Part shown: one piece after another, positions 8,742 through 19,962 of the stretch
Position numbering within the stretch: position 1 is the stretch's first letter
Layout of the letters: every line of letters begins with the position of its first letter
Assembly (NCBI RefSeq): GCF_019649055.1
Contig: NW_026570230.1
Location: forward strand, 248,001-312,000
Length of the DNA stretch: 64,000 nucleotides
Reading direction: 5' to 3'
Source: Paramacrobiotus metropolitanus
Taxonomy: Eukaryota > Tardigrada > Eutardigrada > Parachela > Macrobiotidae
Notes under the pieces: generated by a model
Seen by the model: only the letters and a program-made list of their open reading frames with translations
What the model was told of the DNA's origin: nothing
Databases searched by the model: none
Translations under genes and position numbers: made by a program

Positions 8742-11700
8742 TCACGCCACGATAGCGTTCGGCAAGTTATCCGCTGTAATCGAGCTCGGCGGATATTTTT
8801 CCTGCACAAGGGCCAGATCCACCTTGAAACGGCGCTTCTGGGATTCGTGCGTCAGCGTCACAATACGAAAAGCTCCCAGTCCTACCACCTACAGATAAAT
8901 CACTTGAGTGACTGCAAATAACGAAAGGCATAAAACTGCGTTATTTTTCCACTGATACTGCAAACTTTATACAAACCTGAATATCTTTCGTCACATCCTG
9001 CAATTCTCACAGCAATACATCGTGGTCTATGTAGCGAGTACAGATACGGGACCCGCTTCCCAGACCGATAAGAGTGTGATAGCGGTCCATGAACATCTGC
9101 ACAGGATACGCAGCTCTTTCGGTCGATGTCAAAATTCCCGCAACATCATCAGCAAAGTCGTTGTTTTCTTCACTCGAACTGCCTACACAAACAAAAGCTC
9201 ATAACACGCATAAACTTTTAAAAATATCTAACTGATATTTGACCGTTACCATTTTCAACGCCGGTTCGTAAGATCAGTTTGCGTGGTTCCAGTGCCTTTT
9301 GCTTAATGGAGACACCAGGAACGCTCCGCAACAGATGCTCCAAATAAACACTAACATTCAAGTCCTCCACCAAAAGTTTCGGGTATAAAGCTTCGTAACA
9401 GATCAAAAACCTGTCAAAAAATTCACACAACGACTAAGCAGAAAATATTCGGGAGAGGAAAACTCCACTTACGAATTGATTGGCATAGCGTGGCCATGTT
9501 GCTTGAGTAGTTCGATGATATGGTCCTTAAAAATGGCCAAACCAAATGACGTGCGATACAAGCTGCTTGGATTATACTGCTTCTTTGGGAACGCTTTGTG
9601 TTTATCCAAACCAGCACAATGGGTTTCACAATAACCTTTTTCAGGCGAGGCTTGCCCTACAGACATCCAGCAAATAAATTAATACGCTCAACTACATTTT
9701 CCATCACGAAAGGCCGCAGCAGTCACTGCAATCAAAGCGATTCCGGCACCGCGAAGGCGCACCCATTTTCTCCCATCATGCCCAAATCCTCCACAATACT
9801 GGACATTTTTCGAATCGTTCGCAAGTCCAAGATTACATCGTGTCTACAAGAATGATTCTAACACTGCCCAGTTCGAACACAGACCGGCAAAAAAGCGCTT
9901 ACTCCAACTCAAAGTATCTGACCAAATCCATATAAGCCATCTCGTCCTTTTGTGGATTTTAAAAATCTCCACGATAGAGCGCCTGGACAAAAGTCAACTA
10001 TTATGAACACACAGCCACGTTTTAACGATTAGTTTCATCACTGACTGCACAATCTCCGGGACCGGCAGACTAGGATCATCCAGAGATGCCGACAATCGTT
10101 TTCCACCAAAGACAGTATTGTTGGCGAAATTCAACAACTTTTCCACATTATCTTTGCCCAGCACAATAACATGCGCAAACGCTAAACCCAGCTGATCCAG
10201 GTAAACGGAAACGAAGGAAATCTACGGAGGAAACCCTTTGTATACGACAAACCAATACGGAGTACGATAACTCATGTCAAGCTTACAGGAACAACTGGTT
10301 CCAAAAGTTGCATCAACTTCGCGCACAGCACATCCCGATCCGTAGTAACATCCAGATTAGTCACGTACACATCTGTTGCAGTCTTATCGGATGTATCCAC
10401 CAGATGCTTCACAGGAGCGCTTTCAGCTATCAACAATCAGAACCCGTGAACCATGGGAAAACAAACTGAAAGCACTTTCCTACCTATGCTCAATTCCGGA
10501 ACGGGAGCATTGTCTTTAGTGGTTTTTACAGAAACTCTTGGTGGGGTGGTTGGCGTTGACTCGACCTTGTTCGAATCCGACACCGCTAAATCTTTCAGTT
10601 CAGCCGCCAAACGCCGCTCCTGATCTTGCAAGATGAAACGCTGCATACCCGAGAGCTTGCCCTTCTTCAAAACCGACGTCGGCACTGTCGGAGCCGCAGC
10701 GGTGCGCGCATCGAAAACAATATGCGGCGGTTTATGGGAATTATTACTCCCGTTGATGGAAGACTTGGTAGGCCGCGTGGTCGGTGGTAGCGGAGCGGGA
10801 TCAACGGGCGCCGAATTCAACCCTGGCATCCCATCCGGAAGGATAGGAGCTTCATACTGTATGGAAGAATCGGACGGAATAGACGGGTAGGCGCTCAAAC
10901 CAAATCGCAGTCGGCCTTTCGAAGGCAGGCATGGATCGGTGTAGGACGGATGCAGTGACGGCTGTACTGGTGGGTAAACACGGCCAAATTCAGAAGGACG
11001 ATAGGCCCGCACTTCCGACGGGTGATCCTCTCTGTACAGAGACGAACCAGGTCGGTACGATGTCTGCAGTTTACTGCCAAAACAATCCTCAAGATGCATT
11101 CCATGCTTCAACCTGCCACACACATTGAATGCACAACGCTAGAATGGTAATAATGAATTTTGGTGACACAGTTATAAATATCATTAAAAAGAAATACCTA
11201 ATTCTAGGAAAAGAAATACTCAGCAAATTTAATCAAGGTGCCTTTTGGCATGTACGGCGTTTTTGGAAAGGCAAGAAAGCTTAAATGCAATCGATTCCCC
11301 AATTACTGCGAAAACTGCAGTACGAGTTTTGGCAATTCCGATATTCACAAAATCATTACGAAATACGAAAGAAATACCAACTGTGCGTTTTATTTTTTTC
11401 TCATACCGCTTAGCATAACTGATGGAAGAACATGTGGCGATGGCGTACGGGTTGAATCCACTCATCCTCAGATCAATGTTACCACCATAGCTGCTGGACA
11501 GGTTCTTCAATCGCGAGTAAACGTGCTCATAAGTGCGCCCCGGAGGAATGCCTCGGATAATAACTTGTCTATCTTCTTCCCTTTCCATGTAAAACGAAAT
11601 TCAGAAATAAGCGAAATTTAAACAAAGGCACGGTTCGAAAGTATGTTTCGCAATTGGATATCAATCGTGTACCGTTTGGGCTTGAGTGGCAGGCACAGCG

Positions 11701-12830
11701 CCTAACCCATTCAAGAACTGTTCCCATAAATAGTGCTCATGGGCATGCATCAGCAATCCATCATTGATTTGAGGAGGATGAAAAAGGATAATGTACAGGC
11801 GATTTTTGCTGCGAAATTCGGCCAAGCAGTGTGCGAAATTTATGTCACCTGATAATTTGGACATAATGCAACCTCAGAAACCAATTAGAAAAGGGACAAG
11901 AATGCTCGTACCTGAAATCAGCACGATAACATCGGCAACATGAGCCCGAGAAACCCAGTCACGCATTTCCTGGATGAGCTGAAAATCGGCGCCGTTCTTA
12001 GCGCCAGATTCGCTGTTAGTGAGACGAATCTACGAAGCCATACACACTGCATTTTCAGGATTTGTTGAATATTATAGCGGTATCTCACATTGGCCTGATC
12101 AAATTGACGGGAAAACAAGGGATTTATCAGCTTCATTTTGACAATATCACAGCAACAGCGGAAAATCCCATACGTTCGACCCTGTCCTTCGCATAGCACT
12201 TCCCTGATCCTGGTGGCCACATCACGAGGCAGCACATTCGCGGGCAGGCGGCAGTTTTCAATGTCCCAAAAGATACGAACATTTGGAATACGCTCGCCCG
12301 CATGGGAAGGCTGGGAAGCACCGTCTGTGGGAGAAATATGGAATTATTCACACATCGTTGATCACAGTAAAAAACAATATCAACCTTCAAGTAACAGAAT
12401 GCAAAAATTTTAAAAACTGCTAGGTTAAAGTAGGTTTGAACAGGTAGCGATTACTGATCGAAACAGAATTAAATGTATTACGATTCAACTGCAACCAACA
12501 ACTGCTGCTGCACAGGCTGCACCTATCGAGCGAGTTGTGGATGAACAGTTACTGATGAAGTCCTTTCCACCTGTTGGATATTTTTACAACACCAACTACC
12601 AAGTAGCTCTTTCCTTAAAAATACGCACATACCGTGAAAGCCGTTAATACTGGCAGAATTTCCGTTCGTTCCGTGATGCCCATTCACAATGGCGGGATTT
12701 GACGCAGCTTTAGGAAATCCACTGAGAAGGGTCGCATTTGGAGGACTTCCATTCGCACCTCTCTGACTGAAAACCGTTGCTCCGATGATTCTCCATTATT
12801 CAGGGATACTTGATCCGATGCAGTCGCTGT
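8742..12830 (-). CDS. MARF1: MARF1-like protein (NYN nuclease, two RRMs, LOTUS domains)
   Basis: The domain order matches meiosis regulator and mRNA stability factor 1. An NYN (PIN-like) domain is encoded by exons 12089-12325, about 11913-12030 and about 11658-11870. It contains FWDIENC and VIVLISGDINFA, which carry the acidic metal-binding residues, then LFHPPQ...LLMHAHE. RRM 1 follows (11,390-11,588, VIIRGIPPGRTYEHVYSRL). A proline/serine-rich linker is encoded at 10,490-11,120. RRM 2 is at 10,020-10,420 (VYVTNLDVTTDRDVLC). LOTUS-like domains are at about 9,690-9,960, 9,255-9,660 and 8,742-9,188. MARF1 proteins cleave target RNAs and act with decapping factors in germ cells. The start exon is uncertain: the GN-rich exon near 12,640-12,800 has no ATG in frame. 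The stop is TGA at 8742-8744. The last LOTUS domain is interrupted by an in-frame TGA at 9007-9009, so the 3' part may be decayed. The gene name is secure; completeness is not. Confidence 0.75.
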
Positions 12831-12959
12831 TAAATGATGACATCGCAGAAAACTAAAAACTATAGTACACTGGTGAGTCACGAAAATTTGAAACAGGAAA
12901 TCTTAGCGAAGCCTGCTTGCCTGTTAAAACGATAACGATAACTCTGCTCACAAAACCAG

Positions 12960-13880
12960 CTAGACCGACGGCCAATAATCAAGGTCTTCATCCTCGACTG
13001 TAGTAATCGATGCAGTGTCGTCCATTTCGATGCCAACGTCGTTGCCGTCGTTCTCGTCCGGGTCCACGTTCAAGTTATCATGCAACGGGTTCCAGCCGTT
13101 CAAAACTTTGTTAACATTCAGCAAAATATTCTTGCGAGCGTATCCGACAATCTTCTGCAACTCCACTGCCTCCAGACCAGCAGCATGCAGGTTCCAGTAA
13201 GTGATTGGAAAAGGATCGGCATCATTAGGCGGTGTGCTCTCTAGCTGCACTTCTGTCAGTCTCTCCGTCTAGGCGCAATTACCCGATAGATCTTCCGGTT
13301 ATCAAAGTTCCAGCGCCAAACAGCACACCTTTCGCCAGTGCCCGATGAAGCCCACAGCTGTTCCCAGCCGTAGGCTTCCATCTGATCTCGCAACGATTCA
13401 TTACAAAACCATCTTTTCAGCTGTTCGCCAATGACCTTACGGCGAGATGGGCATCGGAGCATATTCTCCTTCAAATCCTTCACTTTTACTCTGCCTGCTT
13501 TACTTTCATGAATCCAGACAGGTATAGCTTCGGCTTGCTGGTGGACGCCATGTGGAGAAAACACAATAGCGAAATCCGCCGTTTCTGTAGAAAACCAAGA
13601 TCTGATTCAAGTAAAGAGAATATGGTGGATTCATAACACTTACTGAAATGCTAATAGCTTACCCAAAGAAGGGCCGTAATGGTATTGTGAAACAACTCCA
13701 AGCAAGGGATGAGGAATACCGCCGCCGTCCTGCTGTGCCACAATCCCGTTCAAATAATTTAGAAAGTAACCATTCACAAATTTCTCTCGTGTGGCTGTAG
13801 CGAGCTTCGGTTGGAACGCTAGAGCATTCTGTGGCACCACCAGCTGATCCATAGTGAAACTGGAGAAAGCTGGCACCTAT
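12960..13880 (-). CDS. Uncharacterised acidic-tailed protein, multi-exon
   Basis: Three open segments on the minus strand can be linked: about 13,661-13,880 (starting near MDQLVVPQNALAFQP), 13,295-13,587 (HGVHQQAEAIPVWIHESKAG...WFCNESLRDQMEAYGWEQLW) and 12,960-13,256 (ending in an acidic tail EDEDLDYWPSV). The second and third can be joined in frame only with a 38-nt intron or a frameshift, so this is either a gene with a very short intron or a damaged one. A further upstream stretch (13,915-13,990) encodes GWLIDFSVPNSG, like the start of the 1.35-2.0 kb gene. I recognise no domain. The tryptophan-rich middle segment looks like a folded protein. Confidence 0.45.
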
Positions 13881-13899
13881 AACGTAAACTTGAATCACT

Positions 13900-14736
13900 A
13901 GGGAATCCCGCTTAGGTCCGCTGTTGGGAACAGAGAAATCGATCAGCCAACCACTCCACGAACCACGGCCAAACCTCGAAGGCAGCTCACAAACCAGCTC
14001 ACAAGCAACGGAAGAATCAGCTCTCTATAATTCGAATGCAAATTTTAAACAATAAAACTGCAAACATGAGAATAAGAACATATTTACGGTACTTGTAACT
14101 TGATGATTCAAAAAGTGATTTAAAAATTCAAAATTCATCATCGTTTCGGTTCTTCCAGTTTGTCACTTGCCATCCAACCACAAGTTACAACCACCATGAA
14201 AGAAAGTTACTTACGTAAAATGAATTGATATGGACTGTATAGTGCAGGCTCGTATGTACGGTAAGTAAGTGGAACTTCGGAAATTTAATAATTATACAGT
14301 AATAATATCACTAATATCTATATTAATTTCAACTTTCTTTTAAGAATGTAAGACGAACCTTTTTCAACTTTGAGAGTGGAAGATCAGTGATCACCAATGA
14401 GTTTTGTACTTAGCAGAAGTTTTCTTGAATAGGATTGCAAAATGCATAAACCGGACGGGGAGGATGGATTTCAAAATATTTCTCAGAAATGTAAGCAGTA
14501 TGAGTAGCCACACTCGATACGGACTGGATGGCGGATGCAGTAGATTTGGTTTACAGAAAATTCGACACCAACATTCCTGAAACATTTCAGGCTGAAATTT
14601 TCGTACTTCGTACTTACTGGTGTTGATCAGCAGTAACTGCTACAAAATTATTGTGAAGAGTTTTGGGAATCAGACGAAGCGAGTCTTTGGCTAGAATTTT
14701 TGTACTGATCTGTGATCTCCTCTACTTTCAGTTTTG
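13900..14736. other. Duplicated divergent promoter region
   Basis: Lies between a minus-strand gene and SELENOS. Blocks at 13,920-13,945, 14,020-14,075 and 14,655-14,755 align with 1,890-1,915, 2,255-2,310 and 2,965-3,062 in the same order and orientation, so the two spacers share descent. Otherwise AT-rich with no gene. Confidence 0.55.
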
Positions 14737-15815
14737 ATGCTTCTGTCGAACTACGGATGGTTTATTGTGGGAGCCATCGCTGTTTATATCATGTTTTGGG
14801 ATAGGCTGGTTCAGTACTGGAGAAATTCGTTGAAGCAAGGTGAGAAGCCCTAAATGAACAGAGCGATGTCTCTTTCTACTTTCGTCGCTGCAAGTGTAGT
14901 GAAAAGAAAACAGTGGCACTTAACTCACCGTAACTGATAAGTTAATAAGTAATTTACAGTTTACTGCCCATTGGCATGAGGAAGGAAGGATAGAACAGTA
15001 TAACTTATGTACGTTATACGTACAATATCCGAATTATTACTCTAGTCTAAGTAAGTAGTGATTGTTCCGTTATTAACTGTGAAATCGCTAGAACTTTGTA
15101 TCAATGTTCTCATGCTGAAATTTTCTGTAGATGATGACATCGGTTGGGGAATGAAAAATGAAGAAGGTCTTCAGGAAGCACGGAAAAAGATGCAAGAGCG
15201 GATAGACGTGCTCGCACAGGAACACGCAGAGCAAATGAAACAGGTGAGAAATGTGAAAATCTTGCAGCCATAATTATCGGCTGCTGCTAAAAACGCACTT
15301 TGTTATTGTGTGACAAAACTATGTTAATAATGAAGCAAATGACAGGTTAGTAATTCGCTTGGATTTGCGAGTTTTGAGAGAAATTGCTGTGAAATTACAG
15401 GACGTAACTACAGTTGCTCAGATGGCGACTGCGTGGCGCGAAAATCATTCGGAGTTAGCAATTAGTAGAGTACTTAATTTGTATTTTGTACTACTTAAGC
15501 TGTTATAAATCAATATTTAATCAAATTGCGCACTCTGACATGAACATATTGCTCCGCTTTGTCAAGTACTGTTATGTTTAGATGGAGGCCGAAAAACGAC
15601 AGCAACGTCTTGAAGAACTGGAAGAGAAAGCGCCTTCCCATGGCCATGGTCACCGGCTGGGTGACGGAAAAGCAGCTAATCCACCGGTTACGAGAAGGAC
15701 CACTTCCGGTCGCGCTCGACTGCGAGACGACACGTACAATCCTCTATCTGGCTCCGGAGGAGGGGGCGGTTTTCGTTCATCCCGCAACTGTGGCCCTCGC
15801 GGTGGATGAGGTTAA
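14737..15815 (+). CDS. SELENOS: Selenoprotein S (VIMP), selenocysteine at the penultimate position
   Basis: Three coding exons join in frame: 14732-14839, 15131-15243 and 15582-15815. Residues about 4-22 form one membrane helix (NYGWFIVGAIAVYIMFW), as in the family's single ER anchor. A charged coiled coil follows (EARKKMQERIDVLAQEHAEQMKQMEAE...RLEELEEK). The C-terminal tail reads YNPLSGSGGGGGFRSS, then GPRGG-UGA-G-TAA. Vertebrate selenoprotein S has the same YNPLSG motif and ends in Gly-Gly-Sec-Gly. The UGA is at 15807-15809 and the true stop TAA at 15813-15815. Known role: ER-membrane adaptor for p97/VCP and Derlin in ER-associated degradation, with a redox-active Sec. Stopping at the UGA would lose only two residues. 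A SECIS hairpin lies 57 nt past the stop. An upstream 5' exon is likely non-coding or very short; ATG 14737 is the first usable start. Confidence 0.9.
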
Positions 15816-15871
15816 GGATCCCAAGCCCCGTCTGGGGACTTGGATTGGGGAAGTGTCGCTTATACCCACGG

Positions 15872-15936
15872 CCGTTCTACAATGAAGTGATTCTGCGAAA
15901 AGGTCTAATGCCGGGAGATTCACTGATGATGAGCGG
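15872..15936 (+). promoter_or_regulatory. SECIS element in the SELENOS 3' UTR
   Basis: The non-Watson-Crick quartet ATGA (15882-15885) faces TGAT (15924-15927). Between them a helix AGTGA-T-TCT-GC pairs with GC...AGA-T-TCACT, with one T-T and one G-G mismatch, and an AAAA run (15898-15901) sits in the apical loop about 12 nt from the quartet. A lower helix pairs CCGTTCTAC with GATGAGCGG with one wobble. This is the eukaryotic SECIS plan, which recruits SBP2 and EFSec to decode UGA as selenocysteine. Folding was done by eye. Confidence 0.85.
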
Positions 15937-16406
15937 AAACTGGGCGTAGTGTGGCTTTCCAAAGACAACTGATCTTGTCTTTCATGGAAGTTCGGCTTAA
16001 GATCAAAATAGAGAATTGTGTGGTTTGCGAAAATGGCTACGTAAGCAGTATAAATGATTTTACACTATTTTAGCAGATTTCAAGTTGTTTCGGCACATAA
16101 TTCGCTTTCGTGCGCAGCTGCTAGTGCTACCACTGCGGTTATTAAACTTTGTCTTTTTTCACGTTTTGCTGAGGGTATCTGACAAAGGTGTAAATGCAGC
16201 GTTGTAATTAACGTATAAACCTTGCAAGTGATTACTTCTGCAGATACGTACAGTACTTCAAATATACACTATACACCGACGAATAATACACCATTTGCAA
16301 CCTTTGGCAAAAATCATCAGTTGATGAAGTATAACTGCATTTCAGCAGCCGGTAGCGACTCACCGTTCAGTTTTATATGCTGAATATTTGCCAAATTCAA
16401 TATTAT
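15937..16406. other. Intergenic, nothing recognised
   Basis: SELENOS 3' flank up to the LTR element. No coding region or RNA gene seen. Confidence 0.4.
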
Positions 16407-16880
16407 TGTAACAGCAGCCGGTTTGACTGCTGTTCTAGTGGGTTGGTTAATCCACCTTACCACGATCTGTCGGCTGTTAGTGTGGGAAAGGCTGGCACGG
16501 TCGGCAGCGATGCTGACCGGAAGCTGACTACCGTTTACATGGTGGCAATGATGGGAGATGCACGATCATCCCATGGCGATTACGCAACACAACACAAGGT
16601 CATCGCATGAGTTTATTAGCAAGTACACTAGCAAGATTCGGCGAGCAACGCAAGCTGAGGAGCAAGACGCATAAGCGTTGAGCAAGAAGCGCGGAAGGCG
16701 CGTTAGCAAGATTCGGAGCAAGCTGCAGCAAGACTAATTTCAAGATGTTTCTGACCGTGAGATGCGGTCGGTGAAAGTAGGAAAACTAGGATTCTGATCC
16801 TCATAACACAACAACCAATAAACGGTAGAGAAAGGCAATTAACACTCCTACTGGCGGTACATCTAATTTCTATCGCTACA
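16407..16880 (-). repeat. Long terminal repeat (3' LTR of the element)
   Basis: 474 bp, ends TGTAAC/GCTACA, same as the copy at 19963-20436. The short ORF inside it is not a gene. Confidence 0.9.
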
Positions 16881-17142
16881 TCCCTCACGGTAGCGATGAG
16901 ATATACTTGTCTCATCAAGATAATATTAGGGAGTGTTAATTAAAAATAGTAAAAAATTGAAATTAATTTAGAAAGGTTTAAGAAGTTAGCTGTAGGAGTC
17001 CAGTAATGGTCCTGAAGTAAACGTGGCGGATCCAAAGTTGTTCCGTTAATCTTCCACGGAAATGGCTAATGTTAGGCGATCGGGATTCTGCGATCGAGGT
17101 GGACGGTGGCGGGCTGGTGTGGCGTGTATGGGAATGTGTCCC

Positions 17143-19428
17143 TCACGGTATCCGAAAATTTTCCGCTTGTATCCGGTGGCATGGTGTAGCACGGAAATGG
17201 CGCAGTAATGATGACATGGGTGCATTTGCAGTTTTAATTTTATGCACATTTGGGATTGTGACGAAATCATAGCCGTTTTGTGGTGTACCGGCTTTCTCCG
17301 TTTTAATGTTTTCCATTGTACAACTGGTTAAATCGCATGCCGGTTGCGGTTTGTAGGGATCATTTACCGGCGATTCAGAATCGGAAGGTGAGATGCATGA
17401 ATCAGAGGAAGTGCAGCTGGATGGCGTTAGCACTTCAGGTCTTGTTGTATTCAGCGGTGATAACGATGCTTTCGAATTAACTTTTCGCAACGTCGGCTGG
17501 TCGCGGCGAGACGGCGAAGCGGTCACGGTGGCATCCATTGTGTCCACTGTAGACTTTATGATGGAAAGTGGCGGCGGGTTGTTCCTGGTGCCGGCGAGCG
17601 GTGTAGGGCTTAATGTTTCCAAAGGTTCTGGTGTTGACGTAGTGGGCTGATACTGTGAGTCATTGTTGTAACTTGGACTCGCACTGGAAGAGTGACGGCG
17701 ATCAGTTTTAATGTACGGTGTCCGAGGAATTAGCGGTTCGGACACATTGAAATGCACAGTCGGCATCCGTACACGCTGGCCTAATGTTCGTGTACTTCGT
17801 GGTGTAGTGGCATCCCGTTGAGGGTTATATAATTTAACTTCGGCTTCAGTGTAGCAGACAGGTGGAACGTAGTCACGTCCATATGGACCTCCTTTTCCGT
17901 AACGTCTCATCCGTTTTCCTTGAGCGGTGAACCAAAAGTCGTCTCCATATTTCCAGAGCATGTAGGAGATGTAGTCGTCATATGCAGTTTGTACTCTGGC
18001 TTTGACATGGTCCGGGCATATGCGTTGAATACTGTATTTATCGTCGTAGTCGGCTTCTGTGCATTCTCGATATGAATGCAGGAAATCTTTGCATTTCGGG
18101 CAAAATAGCTTTCCATTCTTCAGTCTGTAGCTGTCGAAGTCGATATGTCGAGGATGGATTCTTCGGTAATTTTGGGAACAGTTCCTTTGCTTTGGAGTGT
18201 GGTGCTCGTATCGATAGTCGTCGGCGTCGCGGTAACGGTCAAAACCACGTTCCATTGTAATATTTTGCTGGTCAGGTGCATAGTGGCGTTGTGCACGTAC
18301 TGACCGATGACTATTGTAGTCGTAGTCATCATCCCGTTGGTTAGCCGTTGTAATCTCAACCGGGTCTGGTGGTAAACGAGATTGTTCTTTATGCTCAAAC
18401 TTGTCTAATCTTATGAGCATTAACCGTATTTTGTGAACAGTGTTCAAACCGATCATAAATTTTCGGTGTTTTAATTTGTAGTCGAATGCACGGTGTATTT
18501 CTTCGACTTTTTGTGCTTCCGGCATGTCAGGATTAATTTCATAGAATAATTTCTCCATTTCATTAAAGAAATCATTAATATCGGTACCGTCTGTGTACTT
18601 TTTGCAACGCAGCAGTTTTAATTTGGTTGCTCTATAATCTTCCAGTTCATTTAATGTAGGTTCTGTTGAAACAGCTGATAATATGCGTGCACTGTGCACG
18701 TTTAATTTACCGGCGTTAATTTTACTCGTACTCGTATTATCAATATGGGCGCGGTGTGTATGCGCAGATAATTTCGCTTCCGTTGATGCGCATGCAGTGC
18801 TATCTGTGCGTGCTTCTGTGGTGGGCTGCTTAAGCCACTGCATAAAGTTGGCTGCGTGCTGGGCAGCGGATAGCTGCGCAATGACTGAGTTGTCGTCAGT
18901 CTGCTGAATGCATGATAGAGCAGCACGGCGGATCTGCATAAGCACTGCGTTATCCAGAAAGTAGCTTTCCTCTTCCGTTAGCGAACGACTGAGATTTTGG
19001 TACTTCTCTCTATACAGCTCAGGTTCACAGGGAAGAGACTGTAAGATGCTACGCTGCACTAGCCATTCAGTGGTCTGTTCTGTCTCGCTCACTGTGCTGG
19101 AAGCAGGGGAACTTGCAGGCACGGGTTGTGGCTGTGTACTGTCTGTGCCTGTGACTACGGCTGTCTGACTGCCCACGGGAAGAGTGTGCAAGGAAATCTC
19201 TCGGTGTGCCTGCTTTGGGTCATCAGTTGTTGCTTGTAACAGATGCTGCTGCACACTTGACAATGGAATATTATTTGCCGATATGTATGCAGATAATTTT
19301 TCCACAAAATGCTGTCTCTTCTTCGCTTTGTTAATGTTTAGACTGAATTGTTCGCTAAGCCAGCGCAGCTCTGACTTTGACGAACAGTTCAGAAGAGACA
19401 GGAGAAGAATCTTCTCTGAAGATTCCAT
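17143..19428 (-). CDS. Gag-like protein of the LTR element
   Basis: One uninterrupted ORF of 761 codons in the same orientation as the element. The N-terminal ~65 residues look helical (SELRWLSEQFSLNINKAKKR), reminiscent of a SAP-type fold. A capsid-like helical region follows (about 270-350, DYRATKLKLLRCKKYTDGTDI, DFFNEMEKLFYEI). A single zinc knuckle, CPKCKDFLHSYREC (C-x2-C-x4-H-x4-C), lies near residue 445, and the C-terminus is basic and Ser/Thr/Pro-rich. Role: packaging of element RNA into particles. No protease or polymerase motif is fused to it, and no frameshift leads to one. A domesticated gag is unlikely because intact LTRs and a target duplication surround it. Confidence 0.8.
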   Translation of the reverse strand: MESSEKILLLSLLNCSSKSELRWLSEQFSLNINKAKKRQHFVEKLSAYISANNIPLSSVQQHLLQATTDDPKQAHREISLHTLPVGSQTAVVTGTDSTQPQPVPASSPASSTVSETEQTTEWLVQRSILQSLPCEPELYREKYQNLSRSLTEEESYFLDNAVLMQIRRAALSCIQQTDDNSVIAQLSAAQHAANFMQWLKQPTTEARTDSTACASTEAKLSAHTHRAHIDNTSTSKINAGKLNVHSARILSAVSTEPTLNELEDYRATKLKLLRCKKYTDGTDINDFFNEMEKLFYEINPDMPEAQKVEEIHRAFDYKLKHRKFMIGLNTVHKIRLMLIRLDKFEHKEQSRLPPDPVEITTANQRDDDYDYNSHRSVRAQRHYAPDQQNITMERGFDRYRDADDYRYEHHTPKQRNCSQNYRRIHPRHIDFDSYRLKNGKLFCPKCKDFLHSYRECTEADYDDKYSIQRICPDHVKARVQTAYDDYISYMLWKYGDDFWFTAQGKRMRRYGKGGPYGRDYVPPVCYTEAEVKLYNPQRDATTPRSTRTLGQRVRMPTVHFNVSEPLIPRTPYIKTDRRHSSSASPSYNNDSQYQPTTSTPEPLETLSPTPLAGTRNNPPPLSIIKSTVDTMDATVTASPSRRDQPTLRKVNSKASLSPLNTTRPEVLTPSSCTSSDSCISPSDSESPVNDPYKPQPACDLTSCTMENIKTEKAGTPQNGYDFVTIPNVHKIKTANAPMSSLLRHFRATPCHRIQAENFRIP

Positions 19429-19941
19429 GGATCTGCTGGAGCGGAACGCTTAATGCTTTCCCATGGAGAAAAGATCTGTCTGTGCTCTTACAGTCTCATC
19501 GGATGCGGGAACACAATGGCATTCAATAATTTTGCTACAGTATGTACTGTATATATGTACTGTAGACAAAGGACAGGGTGTGGCAAAATTATCGGCAATG
19601 ACAAAATAATATGATTTCCAACAATTTTTTAAGAGCCAAACAGTTACAGTAATCAATCTATTCGCAATTTTAATTTAGTAAATAATTTCGCTAATGTACT
19701 TTCGAAATTTTATGTTAATATTTTTGCACAAAAAGCCACTCAGAAAGTTATGTACGATTATGCAAAAAAACAGCGGCAAAATGGGAATTATGCAATTCAA
19801 ATGTCTAATTTGGCCAGAATTATACACTAAAATCGAAAATTCGCAATAGTGCTACCGATGATTACAAAAAAGTAACAACTCACTGAACGACAACTGGCAA
19901 AATGATGGCGTCGGTCGGCTTCCTGGTATCCTGTCGGGTTG

Positions 19942-19962
19942 GTTCGGAAACCAGGAGCGCCA
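19942..19962 (-). other. Probable primer-binding site of the LTR element
   Basis: On the minus strand, directly after the 5' LTR end, the sequence starts TGGCGCTCCTGG. The leading TGG pairs with the CCA of a tRNA 3' end. Which tRNA is not determined. Confidence 0.55.

Noticed and set aside
9007-9009. Selenocysteine reading of the TGA in the MARF1-like gene
   Set aside because: No Sec is known in LOTUS domains, the position is not a Cys site, and I see no SECIS in the 3' flank. A mutation or sequence error is simpler.
16407-16610. Short plus-strand ORF with an identical copy at 19,939-20,166
   Set aside because: It lies inside the LTRs and runs antisense to the element's gag; its identity simply reflects the duplicated LTR.
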